Below, one piece after another: positions 34,801 through 61,491 of a DNA stretch of 64,000 bases (the stretch's first letter is position 1; every line of letters starts with the position of its first letter). Origin of the DNA: Lepidostoma basale (taxonomy: Eukaryota > Arthropoda > Insecta > Trichoptera > Lepidostomatidae). Position numbers and translations under genes: made by a program. The stretch is from the NCBI GenBank assembly GCA_022606425.2, contig JAHDVF020000211.1:1674001-1738000 (forward strand), written 5' to 3'. The notes under the pieces were generated by a model, which was not told the DNA's origin, searched no databases, and saw only the letters and a list, made by a program, of their open reading frames with translations.

Positions 34801-37510
34801 AAGTCTATTAACATACATCTATGCTGGTTCTTGGGATACCACTTGGGCCTTTTTGATTCTTATGACAAGTAATAGGTAGCTAATCTATCGCCATTTTATT
34901 GTCATGTGAATTTTACCAGATGATGAATTTTGTCATCTACGGGAATCGAACCCGGGACCTTCGGTGTAGCTGTCTTGGCTGTTGCCGACTGCCACGAAAG
35001 GCAATCCAATCTAATTTATCATTTACTAAAACCTCTGTTGTCAGTCTTTCAGCTGAGCACAAGTAGACAATCTGTACTATCAACATTATAAACAATCTTT
35101 ATTAGTAATTAACATTTAATTTATTATAACAATTTAGAACTAATTAGTATTCAGTCAGAAGAATTTTGAGAGTGGAAAGGATAGTAAATATTATTTGGAA
35201 TAAAATTTTAAACAACTCCCTCTCTAAATGTAGAGGGGGGAGGGTCTTATTGATATACATCGTTTGCATCTTCGTCTCTATTGAGATAAAATTAAATATA
35301 ATGTAGGCAATAATCGGCTAACGTCTTTGTCGGACAATGCGCTAACAGTTAGATATTTAGAAAGAGCTCTATGATGCCCGTAGCACACCTCCGCTGCGAA
35401 ACCATAACGGCGGAACCGCAGTAATTTCGCCATGTCTTGTCCGAGTGTAGGAGAAGCGGAACACCAGCGAAACTGCCCGTTCTAACGCATAGATTTGACT
35501 ATAATTCTATCTCTTTCCCCGCACGGTTTCGTCGATCTGCTCCGACGCCAGCCACACTTCCGCGCTCCGGCCGCCATTTTGTTGCGGTGCCGCGTTGTTT
35601 TCGCACGTGTTTGAGGAAGTCGACAAAAATAAAAAGCGAAACTACATTTTTTTTCATAAAATGGACGTCGATTTTAAAGAAAAATTAATTCAAGAGGTCA
35701 AAAATAGACCTATTCTCTGTTTATTTAATCATCCAGACTATAAGAACAATATATTTTCATTTATAAACATACAATAGTTACATTGTATTCCCACGAATAG
35801 TGGAATTAAATGAGGAAGGTATTATACGCCTAGTTCCGCTACTCAAACTACACTTGATCGCAGCGGAATTCATCCAGCGGTTTCGCTACTCGTATTTCGC
35901 AGCGGAGGTGTGCTACGATTATGGCTGACAGTCTCATTTTTAAGCCCGACGTATATGATTTAGTTACTTTCGGTAGTGTACCATAATATCGCAATGAATA
36001 ACGTAGGTTTGCATATAATTACTTACATTTTCTATTTGAATGTAAGGCAAGGAAACGTTGAATGTTTCATTGATGTCGGCGAACCAGACTACCCGAACGT
36101 TAGTGAGAATCATAGTGCCGAGATTGCCAGTGTCACTGGACAGGTTCCACACTCCATGTTGGGACTTGTGGATCTGAAATCGCGAAGATATTGTAGGAGT
36201 TTCAATGTAACCAAATGTGCTTATTTTGATCAAATTAATATAACAATCTATGAATTTCAGTAAAACTAAGAATATAATTCATAGCAATTTTAAAAGAAAA
36301 GGTTTATCAATATATTTGACGGTTCAAACCCCATTAGGATTTCTCCGAGACAGCCTTAAAAACTAAAACATAACAAAAAAAAATTAATTGAAATTTCTTG
36401 TTCATTTAAAATAATGGAAAAATAATATTTTTTCATTATTTAATACAAAACAGCTTATTGCTAAATCTAATTTAAATATTTGATATGAATATTTTAAAAT
36501 AAATCCAACTGTAGTAAACACTCACCTGTTCTGAAGGTAAAAGTCGTAAGTTCTTATTTTGTATGATGGCCCCCCGAAGTTTCATTTCGCGATAAAGGCG
36601 AGAGGAAACGTATGCTCTAAAATATAAGCTCATTTAATAAATAATGAATATAATGTTGATAACGGGGCCAGGTCAGTTGACATGAAATACCAAAGAAGCG
36701 AAAATATATCTTGTCGCATGTTTATGTGAAGATAGGGTCAGGTAGGAACTAAACAAAATGTGAATTAGACTCACTTGTGAACCCCCATGACGCTGGTGAA
36801 GTGTCGCATATTCCCGGGGATGAGGTTTGTGAAAATAAATTCATATCGACTGCCGTTATAGGAGGTCAATAGATAAAGTGCTTCAGCAGTGCCGCGTAGA
36901 GGAGAGCGAACCATCTTGGTACTGGTGCTCAGGATACAGTTGTAGCCGATACCTGGGGTAAAGGGACTACAATTATTCTCCAGTCTTTTTATGCGATAAT
37001 AAAAGAAACAAGGAGATTCATATTAAAACCTATATCATTATTAAAGAGTTTCTGAGTTGACAGTGTGTTAGTTAAAACGGATGTTATAAAAACTAGGGCA
37101 TGTTATATTATATATGTATTCAAAATTTTGTGTGAATTCGGTAACTCACACAAGTTAATTCGTGGCGATGCCAGAGAATGCCAAAGAATTCTTAAGTTAG
37201 AGATAATAAGTCTTCCTCTTGTTCCACTGTTTCCTTTTGTGTCTTCTACAGAGTCTAGTCGGTCTAATATCTTTTCCCCAGGCCGCATTCTCATTAAACT
37301 GAAATGCACAGCAGCATGGTAAACTTAGCGAAATATTTATATATAATTAAATAAAAACAAAATAACTAACTAACGAAGGGTACGAATAAATAATGGACCC
37401 AAGCTATCCTTATGTACCTACCTCTCGAGATTTCTTTATAAACATACAATATTTACTCACTTAAATGGTAAATCAAAACGAATTTCGCGATCCTGCCAAA
37501 TTGATGTCAT
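31857..37510 (-). CDS. BBS5: BBSome subunit BBS5
   Basis: Seven exons in minus order: 37461-37510 (ATG 37508-37510), 37150-37298, 36775-36952, 36526-36616, 36027-36173, 34548-34739, 31857-32087 (stop TAG 31857-31859). They total 1,038 nt, giving 345 residues, against about 341 in vertebrate BBS5. The diagnostic signatures are in order: the N-terminal [37 protein letters not shown], then in the second PH-like repeat [14 protein letters not shown] and [10 protein letters not shown], and the C-terminal [15 protein letters not shown]5 has two PH-like (DM16) domains that bind phosphoinositides within the BBSome, which moves membrane proteins into and out of cilia. In insects this means sensory neurons and perhaps sperm. 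Minus-strand AATAAA signals lie at 31817-31822 and 31738-31743. The last exon carries a Gly/Ala-rich insert before the conserved tail. Introns contain several transposons. Confidence 0.95.
32153..33133. mobile_element. hAT-like element of the same family, with internal duplication
   Basis: Flanks GACTAGAC (32145-32152) and GATTAGAC (33134-33141) match 7 of 8. Ends CACAGATTTCC and GAGAACCTAGG as at 30071. A unit of about 199 bp is repeated from 32174 and 32373; a unique 190-bp segment (about 32567-32750) lies inside. BBS5 intron 6. Confidence 0.75.
33183..33830 (-). mobile_element. Element N, copy 5
   Basis: Longest copy, with a partly duplicated GTTCCACG/ATCCACCG section near 33490-33690. 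BBS5 intron 6. Confidence 0.75.
34856..35001 (-). mobile_element. tRNA-derived SINE, copy 3
   Basis: B box GGTTCGATTCC and the tail ATGGCGATAGATTAGCTACC are conserved; the middle is shorter. BBS5 intron 5. Confidence 0.7.
35379..35917 (+). mobile_element. MITE-like element with a truncated MADF-domain ORF
   Basis: Inverted ends CGTAGCACACCTCCGCTGCG (35379 inward; 35917 inward on the other strand). Inside, 35661-35777 encodes [19 protein letters not shown] and FNHPDYKN, the start of a MADF (Myb/SANT-like) domain. MADF proteins accompany PIF/Harbinger-type transposons. Superfamily is inferred; the target duplication is not clear. Confidence 0.6.
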
Positions 37511-37624
37511 ATTTAATCTATTAAAAACTCTTAAATGTAAAACAAAATTGACAATATTTATTTTTAATCAAAACACTTATTATGGTCACTGACATTGAAT
37601 GTCAAAGATTAGTGTTTGGCCGTT

Positions 37625-37639
37625 GTTTCCAATAGCAAC
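37625..37639 (+). promoter_or_regulatory. RFX X-box-like site between BBS5 and ZCCHC10
   Basis: GTTTCC-AAT-AGCAAC fits the RFX X-box (GTNRCC, 0-3 nt, RGYAAC) at 11 of 12 constrained positions. It is about 115 bp upstream of the BBS5 start codon. RFX factors drive ciliary genes, including BBS genes, through such sites in nematodes, flies and vertebrates. Confidence 0.55.
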
Positions 37640-37940
37640 GTAGAAAATTATGAAAAATTTCATTACTTTGAAACTCGCGCTTATCTAGGAGGATTTCAAA
37701 GCTCTATGTTTATACACATGGCAACATCGATATATATTCAAATTGTCTGTGGTGTCATTTTATTCATTATTTTGTTGGCTAGCCTGTAACATAAAACGAA
37801 AACCAACATTGTTTTCGGCGGACGTTGACAAGTTGAAGTATAGGGTTTGATGTGTAATAATCGGTATAAAAATAGTAAGAACTCGTGTCGTGCAGTATTA
37901 AATCGAATTGGTTTGTTATTCGGCCTCTCTGATTCCTAAA

Positions 37941-39326
37941 ATGACTTTAGGAAGCTATAACAGACTTTCTCAAAGACGAAAGTATGTAACTTATAATGCG
38001 TATTTTTATAAATATATAATTATTAATGTTTTCATTAACTATTTATATTAACGATTGTTTTCTGTTAAACAGGGACGCTGCTCAAGCTGCCGCGTTTCCT
38101 CAGGGAATAAGATGTCAGAATTGCTTGGAACGTGGTCACTGGAGCTATCAGTGCAAGAACAAAAAGAAGCATCTTCACAGAACTTCCCGCACGAAAATAT
38201 TGAATCAGCAACTGGAGCTGGTAAAAGAGTGAGTATTTAAGATTTTCAATAATAGGACATGTTTAACATTTCTTTTTGAACTATTTGCGTTGTTTATTTT
38301 CTATTACGCCCTATTTTGAAAATTTGGAATTCGTAGTATTTTTTGTTGTTTTTTCGTCTTAAAACGTAATTTTCGGAAATTTTATGGAGCCATAGCTTTA
38401 ATGGAAGTATAATAAATGCAATAAAAGTGAGATTTCTGTTGGATGTGTGATTAAACTTTGATGGAATTGCAAACTCTGCAAAGCTTACTAGTAGGTAAAG
38501 CAGAGGGAAAAATCTAATTAAGAACTTTGTCTGGAATTTGCTGCTGTATGGCTGTGAAATATGAACCATTGGCCAGAGTGAGTGCAGACGTTTAGCTGCT
38601 TTAGGTGTTACAGACGCATGATGAATGGATATTGGTCAGAACACATTAAAAATAGTGAGGCAAATCCTTAAAAGGATTGCCCAGCAATGAGCAAACTGGA
38701 TACGCCATAACATCAGGCATCCGAGGATGCTTATTTCCACTGGGGAGTGAATGGTTGAGGGCAGAAACTACAGAGATCACCTGTGTAGACCAGGGGATCA
38801 GAGACATGTCTTGTGGTAGCTGCAGAGAGATGAAAAGCAAGGCTTTTCGCAAACTGATCCCCAAGAGTATAAACATGGAGAAGTAATAACGGATTATTAA
38901 GATGGTCTGGACACATGTAAATATTTAATGAAATGTGAATGCGCCATGAAATTGATAAAGATAGGCACTCCAAAAACAATAACATTTAATCTGCCGGTAA
39001 ATGTTTGATGTCGGAAAAAATTGTGTATCAGAAAAGATGAAATGGTTATTTTTTTATATATTTTATTCATAACACCTATTTAATACTTATTGTTTCTTGT
39101 TCACAGGCAACAGGTGAACCAAGCCGCATCCGAAGAAAAGCGACTTAAGCGCAAGAAGAAAAGGAAAGTCGCAAAAAAGAGCAAAAGTTCCTCCAGCAGT
39201 TCATCCTCATCCTCCTCCTGCAGTAGCAGTTCATCAGAATCTTCCAGCAGCAGCTCCTCTGATAGCACTTCCTCAGATAGTGAGAGTGACTCCGTGTCTG
39301 ATGACAGCACTTCTTCATCTGATTGA
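37941..39326 (+). CDS. ZCCHC10: Zinc knuckle CCHC domain protein 10-like
   Basis: Three exons: 37941-37981, 38073-38228, 39107-39326 (stop TGA 39324-39326). They join in phase to 417 nt, giving 138 residues. A single CCHC zinc knuckle (C28-x2-C31-x4-H36-x4-C41, read CQNCLERGHWSYQC) is followed by a basic KNKKKHLHRTSRT segment, a lysine/arginine-rich stretch and a C-terminal tract made almost entirely of serine with Asp/Glu. This order (knuckle, basic linker, poly-Ser tail) is that of ZCCHC10, a nuclear protein of poorly defined function; the knuckle suggests RNA or protein binding. The start was chosen because ATG at 37941 precedes a clean donor and the phases match. It is divergent from BBS5, with 430 bp between the two ATGs. 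Confidence 0.9.
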
Positions 39327-40545
39327 AGTGCTTATAATATATTATTTTAGTGTGTACCAAAGAGTTTTTATCAATTTGAAGAGAAATATTTTTGTGTGAA
39401 AACTTCATATTTATTTATTAGCTTCTTTGAATATGTTGATTGATAAACTAAAATAAGACATATTGTAATATAAATGAAATGGAATATCCATCTTTTTATC
39501 TTGATCGTGGTCGAGCAATTTAACTTGCTTACGACAACCATATGTTTAAATGAAGTTAAGTTAGCCCGCCCTGGTGGCTGGTAGGCTATTTCCATTAAAA
39601 ACAGTATATGTTTGGTCATTATATTTATTGTTTCTTGAACAATGTTGTAAAATTACATATTAAATAGTTAATATGAATGAAAATGTCCATATAATAATTT
39701 TTTTTAGAAAACATGTTTTCATTGTATTAATTTTTGTTCATTGTATTGTGGATGGACTGTGTCCATGTAGTCTCGCTGGTACCTTATCAAATCTTACTTT
39801 TAACTGGTCTTAAGTTCTGTTTGAATCATCTAGTTTCAGACTTCAATTTATTTCCTTGTCCTATCATAACTTTATTCTTAAATTATTGTGGTTAGGTTTT
39901 TCTGAAATTGAATAATATTTTTTATTTATTATAAAAACAGTTGACTAACTCTTTGGCCACTTAAACGTTAAATAAGATTTTAATATGTAATGCATGTATG
40001 CAGTTTTCTTTATTTGGGTGTAAAAGCTCTTTGGTATGTACAAATGAAATATTTCGAATATGTTGAAACCAGTAAAATTTCTGTAAAAACAATATTGATT
40101 GTTTTGTCTTCAATTATTAAAATATATTCATTAATAAGTTATTTAATAGTCATAAGGGAATTTAAGAACAAAATGCTATATTATTTGTTATTAGTAGTTT
40201 GGAGCACAAGTTGCCGAAGTGATGTTTATTTTTTAAGATTATTGGACCTGGTTTATTAATATTGTTTAAAGTATTACCAGGGTCACTTTTGTTTTAGATT
40301 CTACTTATTTACATTTGGCATACTATAACATTAAATGTGAATAAATAGTACTTTTAACAAGCAAACCAGAAAATTTTCCTTTAAAAATTATGAATATTAA
40401 ATAATTTGTGATAAAACTACTGAATTTGAACATATGTTAAATTTTTTCGTGTATAATTTTGTCAATAGCAAATTAATTTATTATTCAAAATATTATTTGA
40501 TCATTTGTTTTAATAAAATAATAGTGAAATAAAAAAAAAGTTTTT
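39327..40545. other. 3' flank of the ZCCHC10-like gene
   Basis: Very AT-rich with no ORF of note; probably 3' UTR and intergenic DNA. A family A border scrap (TTGTTTCTTGAACAATG) lies near 39628. Confidence 0.5.
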
Positions 40546-40945
40546 CCATCTTTCCTCGAAAGGGTAAACAAAATGAATGAATGCCACACTCTTCTTTCCT
40601 GACATACATTTCTCTCGCTTCCTTAACATCCATACATCGTGTCATGCATGCACGTTGAGTTCTCCAGCTGGTGATGTTTGTGATCCTCCTGTGGCCTAAA
40701 TGTAATACATATTTGATTTAACTAACTAACCATCACGACGTCTCTCCGAAGGGGTAGGCAGAAAGAATGGACTGCCACATTTTTCTTTCGTGACATTTCT
40801 CTCGCTTCCTCAACATTCATACATCAGGTCATGCACGCACGTCGATTTCTCTGACTCCTTGTTTATCCTGAATATTTAACTGTGTCACATTTTCCTCTAT
40901 TTTTTGTTCCATTTATGTTCTTAATAATATGTTAATCACTTTTTT
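40545..40945 (-). mobile_element. Two (TTAG)n LINE 3' fragments in tandem
   Basis: Pieces at 40545-40720 and 40722-40945 (TAACTAACCATCACGACG), 3' of the ZCCHC10-like gene. Confidence 0.65.
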
Positions 40946-41550
40946 TTTATGAATCAATATATGTTTTTTTAAATTTTTTTGTTTCTTGAACAATGATGTA
41001 AAACTCCATATAAAATTATTAATATGTATGAAAAAAGATAGAATTTGGTAATTAACGAAAATTGATGGGAATTTATACATTTAAAAAAATATATTATTTG
41101 GGTAGGTCCAGAAATATTGGAAAGTGTTTCTTGGAACTCGTTAAGAAATTTTATGACAATGCTTACATAGTTGGGGAATACTAAATGATATTAGATATTC
41201 AATAAATGTTAACAGTAATTAATATGTAAGACTTTAAAATATTGGATTACAATTCCTGGAATTACTTAGCAAGTATTTTGACTACTTATGTTTACACACT
41301 AATGGATGTTATATAAATTATATATGTACAGGTAGATTCAACTGAAGTATTTTCTCAGAAATACATTATTCATAAATTATTATGTTAAAAATGTTTACAT
41401 ATTTCAAATTTCTTAAAATTACAAAAATATTTAAGGTACATCGAGGTAAAGTATGTTTGCAGGAAAACATATTAACAAAAAATATAATATAATATAATTA
41501 AAAAAATAAAATATAATAATTTTTTTTTTAAATATAATATAATTAAGATA

Positions 41551-42039
41551 TCCAAGATCCTGCGGAGGCACGAGACTAAAACTGTATATGGGGCAACAAC
41601 AAAGGTCGGACATGTTATCCGCTCTGCAAAAGACAAATACCCTCTGGAGACGGACGGAGTGTATAAATTGGATTGCCTCGGCTGTGACAAAGTATACGTG
41701 GGACAAACGGCCCGCACGATAAAAAAGCGAACCAGTGAACACGAAAGTGCTTGCAGACTCGGCTATCCCGACAAATCTGCTCTCGCCGAACACTTTGTGG
41801 CCACCGGTCATCGTTTCAATTTTGAGCCCTCGGTACTAGACAGACCGAGGAGCCAACGTGCACGTCTCATCAGCGAGGCAATTGAAATTTATCAACATCC
41901 GCAAAACATCAACAGAGACGACGGCCTCCGCCTTAAACCCGCGTGGTATCCGGTACTACACAATATACAACCCGCCCGACTGAGGCGCGTGCCGCCCGGT
42001 GACACACCACCCGGGAATGGGCCCCTTGTGCTTAGCTAA
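41551..42039 (+). mobile_element. Penelope-like element, GIY-YIG endonuclease fragment
   Basis: The frame is open from about 41551 and stops at 42037-42039. It encodes a GIY-YIG-type nuclease domain: VYKLDCLGCDKVYVGQTART, then KRTSEHESACR, and a later EHFVATGHRFNF. This is the C-terminal domain of Penelope-like retroelements, where it follows the reverse transcriptase. The reverse transcriptase is absent here, so the copy is 5'-truncated. The reading frame that remains has no stop codon. A hammerhead-like core lies 157 nt downstream on the same strand. Confidence 0.85.
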
Positions 42040-42195
42040 TTCGGGGAATAACCCACTGCCGGCGACATACCGCTCCGGAATGCCCCCTGTGCCAAGCTAT
42101 TTCGGAGAACCTTTGTCTCACACGTACACACTGCCGGCGACACGGTACAACGGTGAAGTACCTTAGCAGACACAACACATATCACATTCATTACC

Positions 42196-42234
42196 CTGAA
42201 GATGGAGACTGCAACGATCTCCGAAACGTCGGTC
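42196..42234 (+). ncRNA. Hammerhead ribozyme-like motif next to the Penelope-like ORF
   Basis: CTGAAGA (42196-42202) is a perfect CUGANGA core. One extra T follows, then stem II GGAGA/TCTCC (42204-42208 with 42218-42222) and a 9-nt loop. GAAA is at 42223-42226, then a minimal stem III closed by C42227-G42232, and UC at 42233-42234. Stem I is weak by eye. Hammerheads in Penelope-like elements have short stem III and are thought to act as dimers. Confidence 0.65.
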
Positions 42235-42609
42235 GAGAAGGAGTTATCTCACGGTGTTACCCAAAAACACAACAAACATCAAAAAATATAATTATAAAAA
42301 AAATTATTACCATTAGTGTGTAAACATAAGTAGTCAAAATATTTGCTAAGTAATTCCAGGAATTGTAATCCAATATTTTTCAGTATTACATATTAATTAC
42401 TGTTTACATTTATTGAACTTCATTTTGATTTATATAATATCATTTAGTATTCCCTAACTATGTAAGCATTATCATAAAATTTCTTAACGAGTTCTAAGAA
42501 ACACTTTCTAATATTTCTGGACCTACCCAAATAATTATTTGTTAAAAATGTATAAAGTCACATCAATTTTCGTTAATTACCATATTCTGTTCTATTTACT
42601 AGTGTATAT

Positions 42610-42800
42610 AAACTGCAATGAGTTGAAGTTTATGCCTTAGAAGGGCGAAACATGTCATAGATAAATATTATAATAAAACTCCTTGAAAACTATAATTTTT
42701 TCATACATATTAATTTTTTTTTTTTATACTTTCAAGTTTATATTTGTGGCAATGTTTCGAAGGCTTTTACACTTACACCTTTATCATCAGAAATACCAAT
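42610..42800. repeat. Family A right arm beside a family B core
   Basis: AGAAGGGCGAAACATGTC at 42637-42654 is a family A 3' half. Beyond it, on the minus strand (42745-42795), is CTGATGAT, AAAGG...CCTTC and GAAAC, a family B core with the canonical U4. Confidence 0.45.
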
Positions 42801-43256
42801 ATAAACTCGACACATTTTTTTTTTGTTATCAGGGTGGAATTAAAATACAATTTTTTTTTGATCATTTTATTAAAAAATATAATAATAAACTTACAGTACA
42901 TACAGGAATACTAAGGCAATTTTGTAATATGTCAACGGATTAAGCCATTGGATATTTCAACACCTGAAACGAGTGACCTGTTTCAATGCAAAACAAGAAC
43001 AAATAAAATTAATAAAAATAATGATTTTACAAAAACACATTTACAATAAACATTCAAGCCTACTGCAACAAAGATGCTATTTAAACAAGGATAAATACAT
43101 AATTGGGACATCACAGATGCACATGGATTGAAACACATTATAAACATGATAAAATAAGGCAAATGTACAGCACAAAATAAATATGAATGACCAAACATAA
43201 AGATAAATGATAATTATAAGATAAATGTATACAAAGAAAATTGACGCAATCTTTAA

Positions 43257-43654
43257 CCTGTCAACCGAGCGGGACGTATATATACGTCCAATGTACATAG
43301 TGTTGACTACAGGTAGGACGTTTTTATACATCCTCAAAATATATATGTGCACTTTTTATATTATTATTATCATCATCTATGAATTTTAAGTGCGCCGTTT
43401 TGTAAAATCAATGACTCCAAGGGCGCACTGGGAAAAGACTGACCGAACAGTGCAGAAGTTTCTTAAATTTAAAATCACTATCCTCATACTTAATACGAAC
43501 ATGGAGACGCCAACGGACCCGCATGGCTGAAAGCACGATCATAGAAACTTGCTTTATTGGCCCTGAATGGAATTGTAATGTTCGCATTTGTTTCTACTGA
43601 TCAGAGTGAATTTGTAAGTTGCGTAATTGGAGAGGGGACCGCCCGATTAACAGG
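43257..43654. mobile_element. piggyBac-like MITE with TTAA flanks
   Basis: TTAA at 43253-43256 and 43655-43658. Ends CCTGTCAACCGAGCGG and, reverse-complemented, CCTGTTAATCGGGCGG agree at 13 of 16. No ORF. Confidence 0.7.
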
Positions 43655-43997
43655 TTAATGTGTGATTTTTAAAAATTTGATAGAATAGATGGTTCCATAT
43701 TGTGATAATAACTATATAAAATTTTCGCCAAAGTTGGGAAAAAACTTTTCATTCGTAATATACGTAAATTTTAATATATTTGTTGCATAATCAAAATGTG
43801 AATTAGATAGGGAAATTGACCCAGACTGGTAACATCCAACTTTGACACACAAACAAAACTTAAATAATGAGATTCTAATAAAAAAAACAAATGAACATAA
43901 ACTACATACACATTCAAGCTTTGCAAAATTATAATCCAACTTCCATATTTAAAAAAATTAATTTAAAAATATTGCTCGGATGAGATTAAAATTTTAA

Positions 43998-44750
43998 CCG
44001 TCGCGTTGCCATGTGGTCAATTGAGTTTCCACTGCCAATTTAAAGTTGATTTTCTTAAAACCTATGGACCCTAATATTATAAAAAAAATTGTAATCCTCC
44101 ATTGAAGTGTTCTCAATATTTCGTAATAAAAAAAAAAGCAAAAAATTACTTCCTTCATCCCAAAAAAAAATATTTTCTAAGACTGCCCTCACCTTCATTC
44201 GTGTTAAGGTAGAATTTGTTTTGCTAATATTTACAACTTTATCAAAAGTGACAAATACTTACTCGCTGTTTTGAACATATTATAAATGATATCTTTGACC
44301 TTTTCAATAGGTACGTAATAATACCGACTGGATGAAAACGCACCACGTAACTTAATAATATCAGAACTGTGAAAATATTAACACTTTACCAAAAGGGACA
44401 AATATTAATACGTACTCGTTGTCTTGAACGTACTATACATTTTGCCTAGGTGCCTTTAGTGGGCCGCGCCGCCCGGCGCTTGTTTAGACCTGATTTTAGT
44501 CGATCGTTGGCCGTGACGCATTACATATCAGAAATCGCATGGTTCCAGAAAAAATTAATAATGATATGTTTTTCAAATAATCCATGTATGTTATAGATAT
44601 CGATCTATTCCTAATGAAATTCCCTACAAGATGACATAAATTAAATTTTGATTCATCTAGTCATATGCTTGATATTTAGATAAAGTTAGCGGTAAACTGA
44701 ACTTACCACATGGGAGCAAGCGTTTTGTTTTGAACACGGTACGTTAAGGG
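43998..44750. mobile_element. Possible second TTAA-flanked element
   Basis: TTAA at 43994-43997 and 44751-44754, with inverted CCATGTGGTCAATTGAGTTT and CCATGTGGTAAGTTCAGTTT inside each end. Outer ends diverge. Confidence 0.45.
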
Positions 44751-45135
44751 TTAACAATATAATGGATGCATTGAAGAATAAACTATTCATTCAATTACAA
44801 AATTGTCAGAAAAGATAACACAATTTTTAAATTAAAAATATAACCTCAATACTACTTTCATTGACAAATGTAAGAAAAATGTCATAATTGATAAATCAAT
44901 TTCAAATTAAAATTTATTAGGTATGTTTTGTAAATTTTTTGACTGATTAAAATTCTTTTTGGTTATGTTAACTCCAATTGACACCTGACGGAGTGCCATG
45001 CTCATAAGGTATTCTAATGATGGATTTCTAGAAGACTCCAATTTTATGTGTAGTTTTAAAACAAAAATAAAAAACAGATCATCAAAAAGAATCTCAGGTT
45101 TTGTGGACAATTTCTACTGCTCAAGTTTGAAGATA

Positions 45136-60738
<15,603 letters not shown>

Positions 60739-60848
60739 TGTAAATATATTTCTTCAATTCAAACAATTTAAACTGCAAATAATAAACTCTACACAAACAC
60801 CACGTTACACAAAACTAATAAACAATGAAGAATGAATGTCAAAGTCGC

Positions 60849-60856
60849 GCGGGAAA
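60849..60856 (+). promoter_or_regulatory. E2F-type site upstream of MCM2
   Basis: GCGGGAAA, within GTCGCGCGGGAAAAC, matches the E2F/DP consensus (TTTSSCGC on the other strand). It lies about 110 bp upstream of the MCM2 ATG, in the gap shared with the TMEM169-like gene. MCM genes are standard E2F targets at the G1/S transition. Confidence 0.65.
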
Positions 60857-61491
60857 ACTGTTGGTGTTTTTGTATTATCGAGTGAAAAAATTTATAGCCA
60901 GATGATTTTAAGTAGGTGCCAACAAAAAAAAAATCAAGAGATAGGTAGATACTTTCACGGGAAAAAATCTATTTAGAAATATGGCAACTCTTTAGTAACA
61001 GGAAGTATACACATACATGTTGTCAACAAAATTTAAATGATTTAAAACATTTATATTTCGTTGCGACAGTGAAAACTGAAAACACATTGCATTTTTGGAA
61101 TTATCCGTTTATAAATTAGTGATTTCAATGGTGTTCACTATGTATTTCAGAAATGTTTTTTAGTAATTTGAAATGCCCGTGTAGTGTGCAATTTCTAAAA
61201 TCAATAATCGTCTGTTGAGCTGCCAGACATTAGTTTTAAGAGAATAATTTTCTGAAACTGTATTTTACTCATGTTATAAACTAACCACAATATAACTATT
61301 TTCGAGACAACAAGTTTTTACGATTTGGACACTGAATTTTTGGACCCAAACGCATTCTAAGGTAAACATATTTGCAATGGCATTAATAGTAAACAATGGA
61401 AAATGGCCTATATTAAAAATACGTCATGAATTACTGATTAGGTTTTTTTTTGCATTGCAGGTTACGACTAAAAAGTGTATAATATAAAATA

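Larger units (their letters stand above)
41041..42588. repeat. Inverted arms of ~270 bp around the Penelope-like fragment
   Basis: 41041-41306 and 42309-42588 are inverted copies of each other with scattered differences; for example, TTTACACACTAATGG at the inner end of the left arm matches CCATTAGTGTGTAAA in the right. They enclose the endonuclease ORF and its ribozyme-like motif. Penelope-like elements can carry inverted terminal repeats, so this may be one truncated insertion. Confidence 0.7.

Noticed and set aside
39101..39310. Leu/Glu-rich minus-strand frame
   Set aside because: Antisense of the poly-serine tail of the ZCCHC10-like gene.
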